From CAMNAO01 sp045605145 (GTDB taxonomy: Bacteria; Bacillota; Clostridia; Oscillospirales; Oscillospiraceae): a DNA stretch of 36,254 bases. Made by a program: the position numbers and the translations under genes. Position 1 is the stretch's first letter. Each line of letters begins with the position of its first letter. The notes beneath the pieces are model-generated. The model was not told the DNA's origin. It worked only from the letters and a program-made list of their open reading frames with translations, and ran no database searches. Shown here piece by piece: positions 19,201-26,242 of this stretch. Location of the stretch: assembly GCA_045605145.1 (NCBI GenBank), contig JAZUPH010000015.1, forward strand, positions 1 through 36,254, in the 5' to 3' direction.

Positions 19201-20599
19201 TTACCGCATTGGCATCCCCGGACAGACGAAGCTGGGTTTGTCCGCCGCGAAGCAGGGACACAAGGTCCTCTATCGCACCGCGTTTGCGCTCACGCCCCAT
19301 CCATTTGCGGCTGCCCTTCGACCATGTACGCGGTCTGCACAGAAGGAGAAAGCCGCCACCACGGCGGCGATTAAGCTCATCTATGGCGTCTGAGGCCGCT
19401 TTCAATATTTCATCGTCGCCCTCTGCTGTTTCCGTATCGCTTTCCGCCAGATCCGCAAGCAGGGCAAAGTACAGGTTCTCCCCCGCATCCCGGTTGGCGA
19501 TTGCGTATTCTTCAAGGAGCTTTGCGCAGCGCGGGCCTGATTTTGCATCGGAAAGCAGCACTGATACGGCGCAAAGTGTCCTGCCTTTGCGTGGTATTCC
19601 ACCGCCCCCATCAAGTCTGGGTAATCTTTGGGGTGTTACAAGGCGCAGCACAGCCAGATCAACGAGGTTCTTCACCACCTCAGATACCGGCAGCAGCAAA
19701 AGCAGCGCCGCCCATGGATTTGAAAGCAGATAGCCTATTGTCAGTGCTGCGGCGAAAGTCAGCAGAATCACAGTGCATATATACGCACTGCCTTTTCGCC
19801 TGCCGGACATTGCTGCCTTTTCAGCAGGGAATAGAATTTCGCCCACATGTACATCACGGCGTTTCGATTCGTCGATTACATACTGAGCCGCAGCCTGCTC
19901 ACTGATACCGCGCCTTGCTGCAAGGCGCGACACCTGCCGCCTGTAGGCGTGGCGTGTATCATCATCCATTTGAGGATAGATTTTGTATGGATCGGCAGCA
20001 AGAATCCGCTCCGCCCGGTCGGCACGCTCAACTGCCTGCCAGAAGTGGGGCTGAGAGATGTTTCTAAGTGTGCCGATCAGCGCAGTAAGGTGTTTTGGCG
20101 CATCTTCTACCTGTCCGCCGTTGAGCCGCCGGCAGATTGCCGCAATATGCTGCACAGCGGCGGCTTTTACAGCGGGTATAAATGCCGCAAGATCCTCTGC
20201 CGGGAACATGACCACCTGACAAAAGGCATCAAGAAAAACCTCCAGACGCCCGGAATCCACGCTGCCATCCGAGGCGCTCAGCAGTGCGTTGGCGGCAGTG
20301 TAAACCACACTTCTCCCTTTATAGGCAGTCAGCTTCTTTACCCTTTTGAAATGCGCCGCGGCATCAATAGCCTCCCGCTCAATAAGATAGCGGTTGTCCA
20401 TTATCCACTCTGCGGCGGCTCTCCTGTCATCCGAGTCGGCAATTTTTGTCGGATGCCAGCCAAGAATGGTGCCCAGTGCTTTTTTGACAGACTGAGCCTC
20501 GCTTTTTCCGCTGACCTTGCCCTCAATTCTCACGATTTTGCCGCAGTTTTCCGCAAACTCGCCCAGCTTTTCAAGATCAATAAATTTATAATCAGGCAT
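13298..20599 (-). CDS. Cyclic beta-1,2-glucan synthase-like protein (GT84 + GH189-like + GH94)
   Basis: A 2433-residue membrane enzyme of the NdvB/ChvB/Cgs type. The family uses UDP-glucose to build and cyclise beta-1,2-glucan. Domains in order: a soluble N-terminus (1-260); membrane helices (about 270-320); a GT-A glycosyltransferase with the DxD-type DSDTR (about 476-480), SHDLLEG and RQQRW (621-625); further helices (about 655-810); a GH189-like cyclisation domain (about 850-1230, with WYDTRNLKVIGGAFVSTVDS start and YMAHHIGMS end); beta-sandwich segments; then GH94 (about 1700-2430). GH94 shows GGAYGFRDQLQD and SGDWNDGMN, the latter holding the family acid Asp. The start at 20599 has GGAGG 7 nt upstream. 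All three modules look intact. No exporter gene lies beside it. Confidence 0.88.
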   Translation of the reverse strand: MPDYKFIDLEKLGEFAENCGKIVRIEGKVSGKSEAQSVKKALGTILGWHPTKIADSDDRRAAAEWIMDNRYLIEREAIDAAAHFKRVKKLTAYKGRSVVYTAANALLSASDGSVDSGRLEVFLDAFCQVVMFPAEDLAAFIPAVKAAAVQHIAAICRRLNGGQVEDAPKHLTALIGTLRNISQPHFWQAVERADRAERILAADPYKIYPQMDDDTRHAYRRQVSRLAARRGISEQAAAQYVIDESKRRDVHVGEILFPAEKAAMSGRRKGSAYICTVILLTFAAALTIGYLLSNPWAALLLLLPVSEVVKNLVDLAVLRLVTPQRLPRLDGGGGIPRKGRTLCAVSVLLSDAKSGPRCAKLLEEYAIANRDAGENLYFALLADLAESDTETAEGDDEILKAASDAIDELNRRRGGGFLLLCRPRTWSKGSRKWMGRERKRGAIEDLVSLLRGGQTQLRLSGDANAVKNIKYILALDSDTRLVPGAASRLVAAAMHPLNRAVIDRSRGIVTGGYGVFQPRISVGLGAANRTFFTRLFAGKGGCDPYSGVCSDLYQDLTGNGSFNGKGLIDVDAYHICLTGRFPTERVLSHDLLEGAFLSCAYVSDVELTDGFPATLMSWYARQQRWVRGDWQAAHWLRMKVLDASGKKVANILSDADKWKILDNLRRSLVPIFSLFAILVGVISGVGDFLITAAVAASCYLSGAFLSFAGQMTHKAASRVRLRPESGRLVWESLLLMLAKLAFLPYEAWICAWGTVIAIYRIKVSKRDLLQWVTAEQAERGKKHDCSTYYLAMWPCIAAGVAALVFADSLAVGLISVLWLLAPLSGVLLAAKFAGRTRLEKQDRDYVVQACRRAYSYFTDTGAEDNYLPPDNRQEMPALGTAHRTSPTNIGMALLSHLAAWDMGITDKESAVGQIENTLTTLERMSLWRGHFYNWYDTRNLKVIGGAFVSTVDSGNLVACLLTLAVGLCELGRVDLGKRAQKLALGADFSLLYDKRRGLFYTGWDTQADKASSSRYDLLASEARLTSYTAVALGWVPLRHWRSLGRLHLAGKRSSGLASWTGTMFEYFMPELLLRSDRGSMLWESLRFCLNEQMLAHEPWGESESSFFRFDNSLSYCYKAHGVQSLALNRGMDKDKVISPYSSFLVLEQAGNRAVKNLRRLEKDGLYGKYGFYEAADYTPDRQDGGNFKPVCTYMAHHIGMSIISVGNAVTGGKMAARFMRRPEMAAFKPLLEEKAPDNAPILSERPREEPVRARYAAAPVWSVQSSQPDALSPKSVLLSNGAYSLMMTDTGTSRSRLADIELTRFNPAVDDGFGIAAALRMGDTVLPITQAPWYDRDTQYSFAADLKHFTIEANKGCLSAKMSASVPELETGERRSFSILSECDGDARLVIILRPVLMSARDYEPHPAFARLMMDYESTDKGILIRRRPGGGKPPCWMCVKWSRDAAFSVSWEDTMGRSYMPGVPLAPSAEKGPMPDGALIISIPVRLQKGEDAHTVLSMSVADTRDDALMAAERILDNKAGSSGKTAVAAAVRFGLDESGIDAAMELLTQLEFRTPESSRKKDLILRKSGRAENLWPFGISGDLPIAAYAADSDPALSFRQPVAIHRFLSTLGENYDLALLTQDAGDYMRPENASVRALLQDMDAAHTVGMRGGVHVVDVQNEDALSVLSASVSDGGKPVPGRMLPSKPLEPNPEREYPRFTCNRQGEYECHFDGTLPPRAYSHVIANEHFGYIATESGTGHLWHRNAREGKITPWLNDRFTPTGPERLYLIDGDRRVSLFAADDGYPCRLRYGFGWAEWEKDTGGIKTTLTVFIANDRPARIMTVKAEGGVKLQLEYAAALASGSDNDGKLYTCASLNDKVFTFTAPVGGSSGIAISAGVEPEAFTCDLSSYLQGSFDGAFGPGCVPCCAMRIPFTGAAVITVGACGHDEILSLCDPAQANRELEAVKEQWRTRVCGTLTVDTPDAQLNNYLNGWALYQATACRMKARAGLDQCGGAYGFRDQLQDCRALMWTQPQEARAHIIRAAARQYLEGDVQHWWHPGEDGGKGVRTRYSDDLLWLPFVLAEYVEKTGDCEILTESVPWLTSMPLSPDEKERYEQAIETPENSPLIDHALKALELVRDRGVGANGLLLMGSGDWNDGMNLTDGDMQAESIWLSEFASLTAAKLAKLCRELGRGQIADWLAEWSAQLNSAIAASWKDGCYPRAFRPDGTVLGRRDSVECVVDSISQSFAAFAGVDKEKTDAALMTAYSALCGDGIVRLFTPPFDGEVDDPGYIVRYCPGFRENGGQYTHAAIWLASALIRSGKVDEGVQALLDLLPAKKPPHIYRGEPYVIAGDVCASPNMTGRAGWTWYTGSAAWYYTTALEDLLGIRLRQGRVYVQPNLPSNWQGYSAALCGHRIDVVRKGSGYHITCDGAPIESKGIELPHPADK

Positions 20600-20676
20600 T
20601 TTCACGCCTCCGTTCACATATTTGACCGCAGTGTACAGATTTTCCCCCCAAGTTTAAGTAAATATTCTTTTGGCTC

Positions 20677-20705
20677 TTGACAATCCCGAGATTCGGTTGT
20701 ATACT
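20677..20705 (+). promoter_or_regulatory. Strong predicted promoter for the ylxM-ffh-rpsP-khpA-rimM-trmD operon
   Basis: TTGACA (20677-20682), a 17-nt spacer, TATACT (20700-20705): a perfect -35 and 5/6 at the -10. The leader contains a small inverted repeat, GTAAAG...CTTTAC, before the GAGGAG of ylxM. It fits high constitutive expression of SRP and ribosome genes. Confidence 0.85.
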
Positions 20706-20749
20706 CTCGTGGGTGTAAAGGTTTTTAACTTTACAGAGGAGTTCGATCA

Positions 20750-21115
20750 ATGGATAAAAGCGTTGAGATTGCCCTGCTGTACGACTTTTTCGGCGGGCTG
20801 CTTACAGAGAAACAGCGCGATTACATCGAGCTGCGCTATTCGGAGGATCTGTCGCTGGCGGAAATTGCCGAGAATGAAGGCGTTACCCGTCAGGGTGCCA
20901 GGGACGCACTGCTGCGTGCCGAGAAGACACTGCGGGATGCCGAGAAGAGCACGGGACTGTATGCCCGCTTCGGCAGTGTTCCTGCCGCACTTGACGGCAT
21001 TTATGAGCTGGCTGTCCTGCTTTCAGAAAACACGGAAGGCAAGGCCAGAGACACCGCGCTTGAGCTTATCAGGCAGGTGGATATTATGAAAGGCAAGGTT
21101 ACTGATGGCATTTGA
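20750..21115 (+). CDS. ylxM: YlxM, putative SRP-operon HTH protein
   Basis: A 121-residue protein of the YlxM/p13 family with a sigma-70 region-4-like helix-turn-helix. The N-terminal DKSVEIALLYDFFGGLLTEKQ-type segment and the HTH SLAEIAENEGVTRQGARDAL (about 37-56) are clear. It is almost always found directly upstream of ffh in Bacillota, and in streptococci it modulates SRP activity. The HTH may be used for protein or RNA contacts, not classical repression. GAGGAG lies 8 nt before the ATG. The end overlaps ffh by 11 nt, so translation of the two is coupled. Confidence 0.95.
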   Translation: MDKSVEIALLYDFFGGLLTEKQRDYIELRYSEDLSLAEIAENEGVTRQGARDALLRAEKTLRDAEKSTGLYARFGSVPAALDGIYELAVLLSENTEGKARDTALELIRQVDIMKGKVTDGI

Positions 21116-22451
21116 AGGCCTGTCGGAGAAACTCTCCAACGTCTTTAAAAAACTCAAGAGCAAGGGCCGCCTGTCTGAGGCCGATGTTAAAGAGGCAATG
21201 CGCGAGGTTCGTATGGCTCTGCTTGAGGCAGACGTCAGCTATAAGGTCGTAAAGGACTTTGTAAAGCGCGTTACAGACCGCTGCACCGGCACTGAGGTGC
21301 TCGAAAGCCTGACGCCCACTCAGATGGTCATCAAGATCGTCAACGAGGAGCTGACCGCTACAATGGGCGGCGGCGCTGCGAGGATCGCCACGGCCTCGAA
21401 CGGTCCCACCGTTGTTATGCTTGTTGGTCTGCAGGGTTCGGGCAAGACCACCAACGGCGCGAAACTGGCAGGTCTTCTCAAAAAGACACAGAGCCGCAGG
21501 CCGCTGCTTGTCGCCTGTGACATCTACCGCCCCGCCGCGATTAAACAGCTTCAGACCGTGGGCGCTCAGCTTGAGATCCCCGTGTTCGAAATGGGTCAGA
21601 CCGACCCCGTCACCATTGCCACCGAGGCTGTACGCCACGCAAAGCTGCACGGCAACGACCTTGTAATACTGGATACTGCTGGCCGCCTGCATATAGATGA
21701 GACTTTGATGGACGAGCTGAAGGCCATTAAGTCAGCTGTAAAGCCCAACGAGATCCTCCTGGTCGTGGACGCCATGACCGGTCAGGACGCGGTAAACGCC
21801 GCCTCAGCATTTAATGAGGCGCTGGGCATCGACGGCGTGATCCTCACCAAGCTGGACGGTGACGCACGCGGCGGCGCAGCCCTCTCCGTCAAGGCCGTTA
21901 CCGGCAAACCCGTAAAATTCATCGGCACCGGCGAAAAGCTGGACAAGATCGAGGTTTTCCACCCGGACAGAATGGCTTCGCGCATACTGGGCATGGGCGA
22001 TATGCTCACGCTGATCGAAAAGGCGGAGCAGAACTTCAACGCACAAAAGGCGGAAGAACTTGCAAAGCGGCTCAAGCAGAACAAATTCACCCTGCAGGAT
22101 TATTACGATCAGCTCATCCAGCTTAAGAGCATGGGCAGCCTTGAGGATATCGCCGGCATGATGCCCGGTATCGATGCAAAGGCGCTCAGTGGCGCCAAGC
22201 TGGACGAGAAGATGCTCTCCCGCACCGAGGCGATAATCCTCTCCATGACCCCCAAAGAGCGGGATAACCCCGGCATCCTCAACGCAAGCCGCAAAAGGCG
22301 CATCGCCGCCGGCAGCGGCACCTCCGTGGTGGAGGTAAACAAGCTGCTCAAACAGTTTGAGCAGATGCAGCAAATGACCAAAATGCTTTCAAAAGGCAAA
22401 ATGCCCAACATGTTCGGCGGCAGAAAGAACCGTCGAATGATGGGGTTTTGA
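21105..22451 (+). CDS. ffh: Signal recognition particle protein Ffh (SRP54)
   Basis: A 448-residue SRP GTPase that binds signal sequences on nascent chains and delivers them to FtsY and SecYEG. The N domain (1-95) is followed by the G domain, with G1 GLQGSGKTT (108-116), then DTAGR and TKLDGDARGG. The M domain includes GMMPGI and the RNA/signal-peptide-binding region around SRKRRIAAGSGTSVVEVN, followed by a Met-rich tail (MQQMTKMLSKGKMPNMF). The start ATG lies inside ylxM. rpsP follows after 38 nt. No SRP RNA gene is in the window. Confidence 0.98.
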   Translation: MAFEGLSEKLSNVFKKLKSKGRLSEADVKEAMREVRMALLEADVSYKVVKDFVKRVTDRCTGTEVLESLTPTQMVIKIVNEELTATMGGGAARIATASNGPTVVMLVGLQGSGKTTNGAKLAGLLKKTQSRRPLLVACDIYRPAAIKQLQTVGAQLEIPVFEMGQTDPVTIATEAVRHAKLHGNDLVILDTAGRLHIDETLMDELKAIKSAVKPNEILLVVDAMTGQDAVNAASAFNEALGIDGVILTKLDGDARGGAALSVKAVTGKPVKFIGTGEKLDKIEVFHPDRMASRILGMGDMLTLIEKAEQNFNAQKAEELAKRLKQNKFTLQDYYDQLIQLKSMGSLEDIAGMMPGIDAKALSGAKLDEKMLSRTEAIILSMTPKERDNPGILNASRKRRIAAGSGTSVVEVNKLLKQFEQMQQMTKMLSKGKMPNMFGGRKNRRMMGF

Positions 22452-22489
22452 CAATAAATCAACAACATTTTCAATCGGAGGAAAATAAA

Positions 22490-22729
22490 ATGGTAAAAAT
22501 CAGACTTCGCAGAATCGGCGCCAAGAAGGCTCCCTGCTACCGCATCGTTGTTGCTGACTCTCACAATGCCCGTGACGGCAGATCCATCGAGGAGATCGGC
22601 ACCTACAATCCCCTGACCGAGCCCAGCACCATCGTTCTGGACATGGACAGAGTTAACTACTGGATCAAGTGCGGCGCACAGCCCACCGACACTGTCAAAG
22701 CTCTTATAAAGAAGGCTTCTGCACAGTAA
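22490..22729 (+). CDS. rpsP: 30S ribosomal protein S16
   Basis: A 79-residue protein starting MVKIRLRRIGAKKAP, the universal S16 start. It binds 16S rRNA in the body of the 30S subunit and is needed for assembly. ARDGRSIEEIGTYNPL is the conserved S16 core. The open frame runs 14 codons further upstream, but the GGAGG lies 8 nt before the 22490 ATG and the extra residues match nothing in S16. khpA starts 13 nt downstream. Confidence 0.98.
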   Translation: MVKIRLRRIGAKKAPCYRIVVADSHNARDGRSIEEIGTYNPLTEPSTIVLDMDRVNYWIKCGAQPTDTVKALIKKASAQ

Positions 22730-22742
22730 GCGGAGGATCACA

Positions 22743-22973
22743 ATGAAGGAACTTTTGCTCTACGTTGCCAAAAGCCTTGTTGACGATCCTGATGCAGTCC
22801 GCGTTGATGAGCGCGAGGAAGATGGCGAGACCGTATTCGAGCTTCGTGTTGCCCCCGGCGACATGGGCAAGGTCATTGGCCGTCACGGCAAAATCGCCCG
22901 CGAAATTCGCGTTCTCATGCGTTCCGTCGCAACCCGCAAGGGCCAGCGCGTCAGCGTTGACATCGTTGACTGA
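22743..22973 (+). CDS. khpA: KhpA, KH-domain RNA-binding protein
   Basis: A 76-residue single KH domain protein. The GxxG loop is G46-R-H-G49 within GKVIGRHGKIAREIR. In Bacillota KhpA pairs with KhpB (Jag/EloR) and affects cell-division and elongation transcripts. Its place between rpsP and rimM is the standard one. AGCGGAGG lies before the ATG. It is short, but its identity is secure from the motif and the context. Confidence 0.96.
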   Translation: MKELLLYVAKSLVDDPDAVRVDEREEDGETVFELRVAPGDMGKVIGRHGKIAREIRVLMRSVATRKGQRVSVDIVD

Positions 22974-22985
22974 GGTAAAGACGAC

Positions 22986-23474
22986 ATGAAACGCAGCTTG
23001 CTTGAAGCAGGCCGCATCACCGGCACGCACGGCCTTAAAGGCGAAGTGCGTGCCGAGTCATGGTGCGACAGTCCCGAGGATCTTTGCAAACTCAAGCGTC
23101 TGTATATCGACGGCGAAATGCGCAAGGTTGCATCCGCCCGCGTACAGGGCCGCATGGTTTTGCTGAAGCTAAAGGGAACCGACACCATAGATGATGCCGA
23201 AGCACTGAAGGGAAAAACTATTGAAGCCGCCCGGGAGGACTTGAAGCTGTCTCCGGGCTCATATTTTATTACCGATTGCGAAAACGCCACCGTGATCGAT
23301 TACGACAGCGGCGAGACTATCGGTAAGGTCACAAATATCCTGTTCTATCCCGGCCGCAATATTCTTGAGGTCGATGCCGGGCGGCCGTTGCTGATCCCCA
23401 TGGTCTCAGAATTTATTAAGGAGGTCGACGCGGAAAACGCCATAGTCCGCGTACACCTGATCGATGGAATGTAA
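22986..23474 (+). CDS. rimM: Ribosome maturation factor RimM
   Basis: A 162-residue factor that helps 30S head assembly. The N-terminal RimM barrel has AGRITGTHGLKGEVR. The C-terminal PRC-barrel has YFITDCENATVID, the glycine-containing turn GETIGKV and GRNILEVD, with LIPMVSEFIKEVD near the end. It overlaps the trmD start by 11 nt (ATG within its last codons), which is the usual rimM-trmD coupling. Confidence 0.97.
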   Translation: MKRSLLEAGRITGTHGLKGEVRAESWCDSPEDLCKLKRLYIDGEMRKVASARVQGRMVLLKLKGTDTIDDAEALKGKTIEAAREDLKLSPGSYFITDCENATVIDYDSGETIGKVTNILFYPGRNILEVDAGRPLLIPMVSEFIKEVDAENAIVRVHLIDGM

Positions 23475-25452
23475 GTACCGCATTGATATACTGACCCTCT
23501 TTCCAGAGGCGACCGCGGCTCTCATGAATGAGAGCATAATCGGCCGCGCCCAGCAGAGGGGGCATATACAGTTAAAATGCCATCAGATCCGCGATTATAC
23601 CACAAACCGCCAGAACCAGGTTGATGACTATCCCTACGGCGGCGGGCGTGGCTGTGTGATGCAGGCACAGCCCCTGCACGCCTGCTGGAAGCATGTGTGC
23701 GACCAGGTGGGTGAGCGCGTGCACACCATTTATATGAGCCCCTGCGGCCAGCCCTTTAATCAGGAGGTGGCCAAGCGCCTTGCCCGTGAGTATGACAAAC
23801 TGATCCTTGTGTGCGGACATTACGAGGGCGTGGATCAGCGCTTTATTGACGAGTGCTGTGATGAGGAGATCTCCATGGGTGACTTTGTTCTCACCGGCGG
23901 TGAGATCCCCGCCATGGCGATCGCCGATTCGGTGTTCCGCATGGTGCCGGGTGTGCTGCCGGATGCCGAGTGTTTCACCGATGAGAGCCACTGGAACGGT
24001 CTGTTGGAATATCCGCAGTACTCCCGCCCCGATGTATGGGAGGGGCGCGCCGTGCCGGAGGTACTGCGCTCAGGGCACCACGCCAATATAGAGCGTTGGC
24101 GGCGCAAGCAGGCGCTGATGCGCACGATGCTGCGCAGACCCGATATGTTCGACAAGCTGAAATTTACCACCAAGCAGGAAAAGAAGCTGCTTAACGAGAT
24201 GCTGGAGGATTACAGAATGGATCTTGAAGGACGCGTAAAAGAATACGCAAAGGTGATCCTGTCCTGCGGGCTTAATCTGCAGACGGGTCAGAAGCTGGTC
24301 GTCTCCTGCCCTGTTGAGCGGGCAGACTTTGCCCGCATCATCACCCGCGAGGCATATGAAATGGGCTGCGGCGAGGTTATGATGAACTGGACCGACTCCG
24401 TTATTACCCGTGAAACCTACCTGGGCGCTGACGACTCGGTTTTCGACAGCGTTCATCAGTGGGTCGTGGATATGCGCAACTATGTTGCAGAAAACAAGTG
24501 CGCGTGGCTTGCAATTACCGGCGACGACCCCCAGGCGTTGGCCGGTGTTGATCCGGACAGGATCCGCAGGTCACAGAAGGTATCCGGCGCCGCACTGGCA
24601 GATTTTTATGCCAAGGAAATGGCGAGCTACTTCACATGGTGCGTTGCCGCCGCCCCCACAAAGGCCTGGGCGGAGAAAGTGTTCCCCAAGTATAAGGGTG
24701 AGCGAGCCGTAAACGCACTGTGGGAAGCTATCCTCTCCTCTGCGAGAGTCAAAGGCAAGGGCAACGCCGCCGACGCTTGGAACGCACACTGCGACAGCAT
24801 AAAGGCAAGGGTCGAGAAGCTCAACAGCCTTAACCTTGCCAGCCTGCATTACACAAACTCTATCGGCACCGATCTTACGGTTGAGCTGCCCGAAGGACAC
24901 ATCTGGGGCGGTGGACGCGAACTGTGCCACGACGGCTACGAGTTCTGCGCCAATATTCCCACGGAGGAGATATTTACCCTGCCCCATAAATACGGTGTTA
25001 ACGGCACCGTGGTTTCCAGCATGCCCCTTATTCTGGGCGGCGACATTGTAGAAAATTTCAGCCTCACCATTGAAGGCGGCAAGATCGTAAAGGTGAAGGC
25101 CGAGCGTGGACAGAAGCTGCTTGAAGACGCGCTGGACACTGACGAAGGCGCGCGCTATCTTGGTGAGGTGGCACTTGTGCCCTGGAACTCCCCTATCCGT
25201 GAGAGCGGCATATTGTTCTACAACACACTGTTCGACGAGAACGCATCGTGCCACTTTGCCTTTGGCGCCGCATACTCCTCCTGCCTTGTGGGCGCTGAGC
25301 AGCTGAGCGATGAACAGCTGGACGCCAAAGGCATGAACAACTCCCTTACCCATGTTGATTTCATGGTGGGCACTGCGGATCTTTCCATCAGCGCTGTCAC
25401 ACGCAACGGTGAGCAGCTGGATATTTTCGTGGACGGGCGTTTCGCCATTTAA
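23464..25452 (+). CDS. trmD: TrmD tRNA (m1G37) methyltransferase fused in frame to an M29 (AmpS-type) aminopeptidase
   Basis: A single 662-residue frame without internal stop. Residues 1-about 246 are a full TrmD, which methylates G37 of tRNA with AdoMet. It has the knot motifs GHYEGVD (118-124) and EISMGDFVLTGGEIP, and DESHWNGLLEYP with the candidate catalytic D173. Residues 252-662 (411 aa, normal AmpS length) are a complete M29 metallo-aminopeptidase. The family metal ligands map to E502, E568, E592, H597, H630 and D632, with Y604 also kept. There is no linker. At the junction GGAGG (24204-24208) lies 8 nt before the ATG of residue 252, so the aminopeptidase can also be made alone. One base change in TAC (24211-24213) would give a stop, so an assembly error or recent stop loss is possible. 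Confidence 0.9.
   Translation: MECKYRIDILTLFPEATAALMNESIIGRAQQRGHIQLKCHQIRDYTTNRQNQVDDYPYGGGRGCVMQAQPLHACWKHVCDQVGERVHTIYMSPCGQPFNQEVAKRLAREYDKLILVCGHYEGVDQRFIDECCDEEISMGDFVLTGGEIPAMAIADSVFRMVPGVLPDAECFTDESHWNGLLEYPQYSRPDVWEGRAVPEVLRSGHHANIERWRRKQALMRTMLRRPDMFDKLKFTTKQEKKLLNEMLEDYRMDLEGRVKEYAKVILSCGLNLQTGQKLVVSCPVERADFARIITREAYEMGCGEVMMNWTDSVITRETYLGADDSVFDSVHQWVVDMRNYVAENKCAWLAITGDDPQALAGVDPDRIRRSQKVSGAALADFYAKEMASYFTWCVAAAPTKAWAEKVFPKYKGERAVNALWEAILSSARVKGKGNAADAWNAHCDSIKARVEKLNSLNLASLHYTNSIGTDLTVELPEGHIWGGGRELCHDGYEFCANIPTEEIFTLPHKYGVNGTVVSSMPLILGGDIVENFSLTIEGGKIVKVKAERGQKLLEDALDTDEGARYLGEVALVPWNSPIRESGILFYNTLFDENASCHFAFGAAYSSCLVGAEQLSDEQLDAKGMNNSLTHVDFMVGTADLSISAVTRNGEQLDIFVDGRFAI
24204..24219 (+). 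promoter_or_regulatory. Internal ribosome site and ATG at the TrmD/aminopeptidase junction
   Basis: GGAGG (24204-24208), an 8-nt spacer and ATG (24217-24219), exactly where the aminopeptidase homology begins. It matches the strength and spacing of sites in front of genuine genes in this window. Confidence 0.7.
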
Positions 25453-25481
25453 CATTTTTCAGGTTTTGTGCATAAAATGAT

Positions 25482-25520
25482 AGGGCGTACCGATGACTGC
25501 ATTGGTACGCCCTTGCTATT
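25482..25520 (+). terminator. Terminator of the ylxM-trmD operon
   Basis: A stem of GGGCGTACC (25483-25491) with GGTACGCCC (25504-25512), closed further by an outer A-T pair and an inner ATG/CAT pairing. The tail TTGCTATTTG is only moderately T-rich. Confidence 0.65.
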
Positions 25521-25627
25521 TGTATGCGGCGGCTTGCGGGACTTTTCGGGTGATTGGGAAAATGTCATAAAATGGCGGGTAAGGAAGAAAATATTAGGGG
25601 CAATGTGACACTTTTTGCCGAGGGTTG

Positions 25628-25656
25628 TTGAAATTATGAAAAAACTGTGGTAACAT
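25628..25656 (+). promoter_or_regulatory. Upstream promoter candidate for the NUDIX-transketolase operon
   Basis: TTGAAA (25628-25633), a 17-nt spacer and TAACAT (25651-25656) with extended TG. It is about 100 nt before the NUDIX ATG. Confidence 0.45.
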
Positions 25657-25702
25657 TTTAAACTATAGTGGTGGTTTTTGGGCATTTAAGTTTCATTTGA
25701 TA

Positions 25703-25731
25703 TTGTCCTATAACGCCTGTGTGGTTATACT
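25703..25731 (+). promoter_or_regulatory. Proximal promoter candidate for the NUDIX-transketolase operon
   Basis: TTGTCC (25703-25708), a 17-nt spacer and TATACT (25726-25731), 26 nt before the NUDIX start codon, with AGGAGGAG in between. Confidence 0.55.
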
Positions 25732-25757
25732 TAATCTGTATGTGAGGAGGAGCGGGT

Positions 25758-26225
25758 ATGTTTTGTTCAACTTTGTGTTATCTTGAACGGGACGACAAGT
25801 ACCTGATGCTCCACCGCGTAAAGAAAGAGAATGACACCAACAAAGATAAATGGATAGGTGTTGGCGGAAAACTGGAGCCGGGGGAGGACGCCGAGAGCTG
25901 TCTTAGGCGCGAGGTGCTTGAGGAGACCGGTCTTACACTCACCGAGTTTACCCCCAGAGGTGAGGTATTTTTCGACAACACCGAATATGAGCAGGAAACT
26001 ATTTACCTTTACACCGCAACCGGCTGGACCGGCGAAATGAAGCCCTGTGACGAGGGTGAGCTGGTGTGGGTGGATAAGAGCGCGGTCTCTTCCCTGACTT
26101 TGTGGGAGGGTGACAAGATCTTCCTCAGACTTATGGAGGCGGGCGCCGATTATTTCCGGCTGACACTTGTATACCACGGCGACAAATTAAAGGGTGCCGT
26201 TTTAAACGGAGAGAAGATAGTATAA
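25758..26225 (+). CDS. NUDIX hydrolase, probable 8-oxo-dGTP diphosphatase (MutT/MutX-like)
   Basis: A 155-residue protein with a complete Nudix box from G37 to L59 (GX5EX7REVLEETGL), including the Mg-binding REVLEE glutamates. Before it is KWIGVGGKLEPGE and after it CDEGELVWV and LWEGDKIFL. This arrangement recalls streptococcal MutX 8-oxo-dGTP pyrophosphatase, from memory of the family. It would sanitise oxidised nucleotides, but other NUDIX substrates are possible. AGGAGGAG precedes the ATG. The transketolase N gene begins 17 nt after its stop, so it heads a four-gene operon. Confidence 0.9.
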   Translation: MFCSTLCYLERDDKYLMLHRVKKENDTNKDKWIGVGGKLEPGEDAESCLRREVLEETGLTLTEFTPRGEVFFDNTEYEQETIYLYTATGWTGEMKPCDEGELVWVDKSAVSSLTLWEGDKIFLRLMEAGADYFRLTLVYHGDKLKGAVLNGEKIV

Positions 26226-26242
26226 ACGGTAAGGAGATAATT

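Larger units (their letters stand above)
25453..25757. other. Intergenic region between trmD and the NUDIX operon
   Basis: A 305-nt gap holding the operon terminator (25482-25513) and two promoter candidates for the NUDIX gene. Between about 25520 and 25625 I see no RNA gene, repeat or convincing small ORF. The stretch is AT-richer than its surroundings. Confidence 0.6.

Noticed and set aside
20600..20617. Glucan synthase start six codons earlier, at 20617
   Set aside because: The GGAGG lies at proper spacing only for the ATG at 20599; the earlier one has none.
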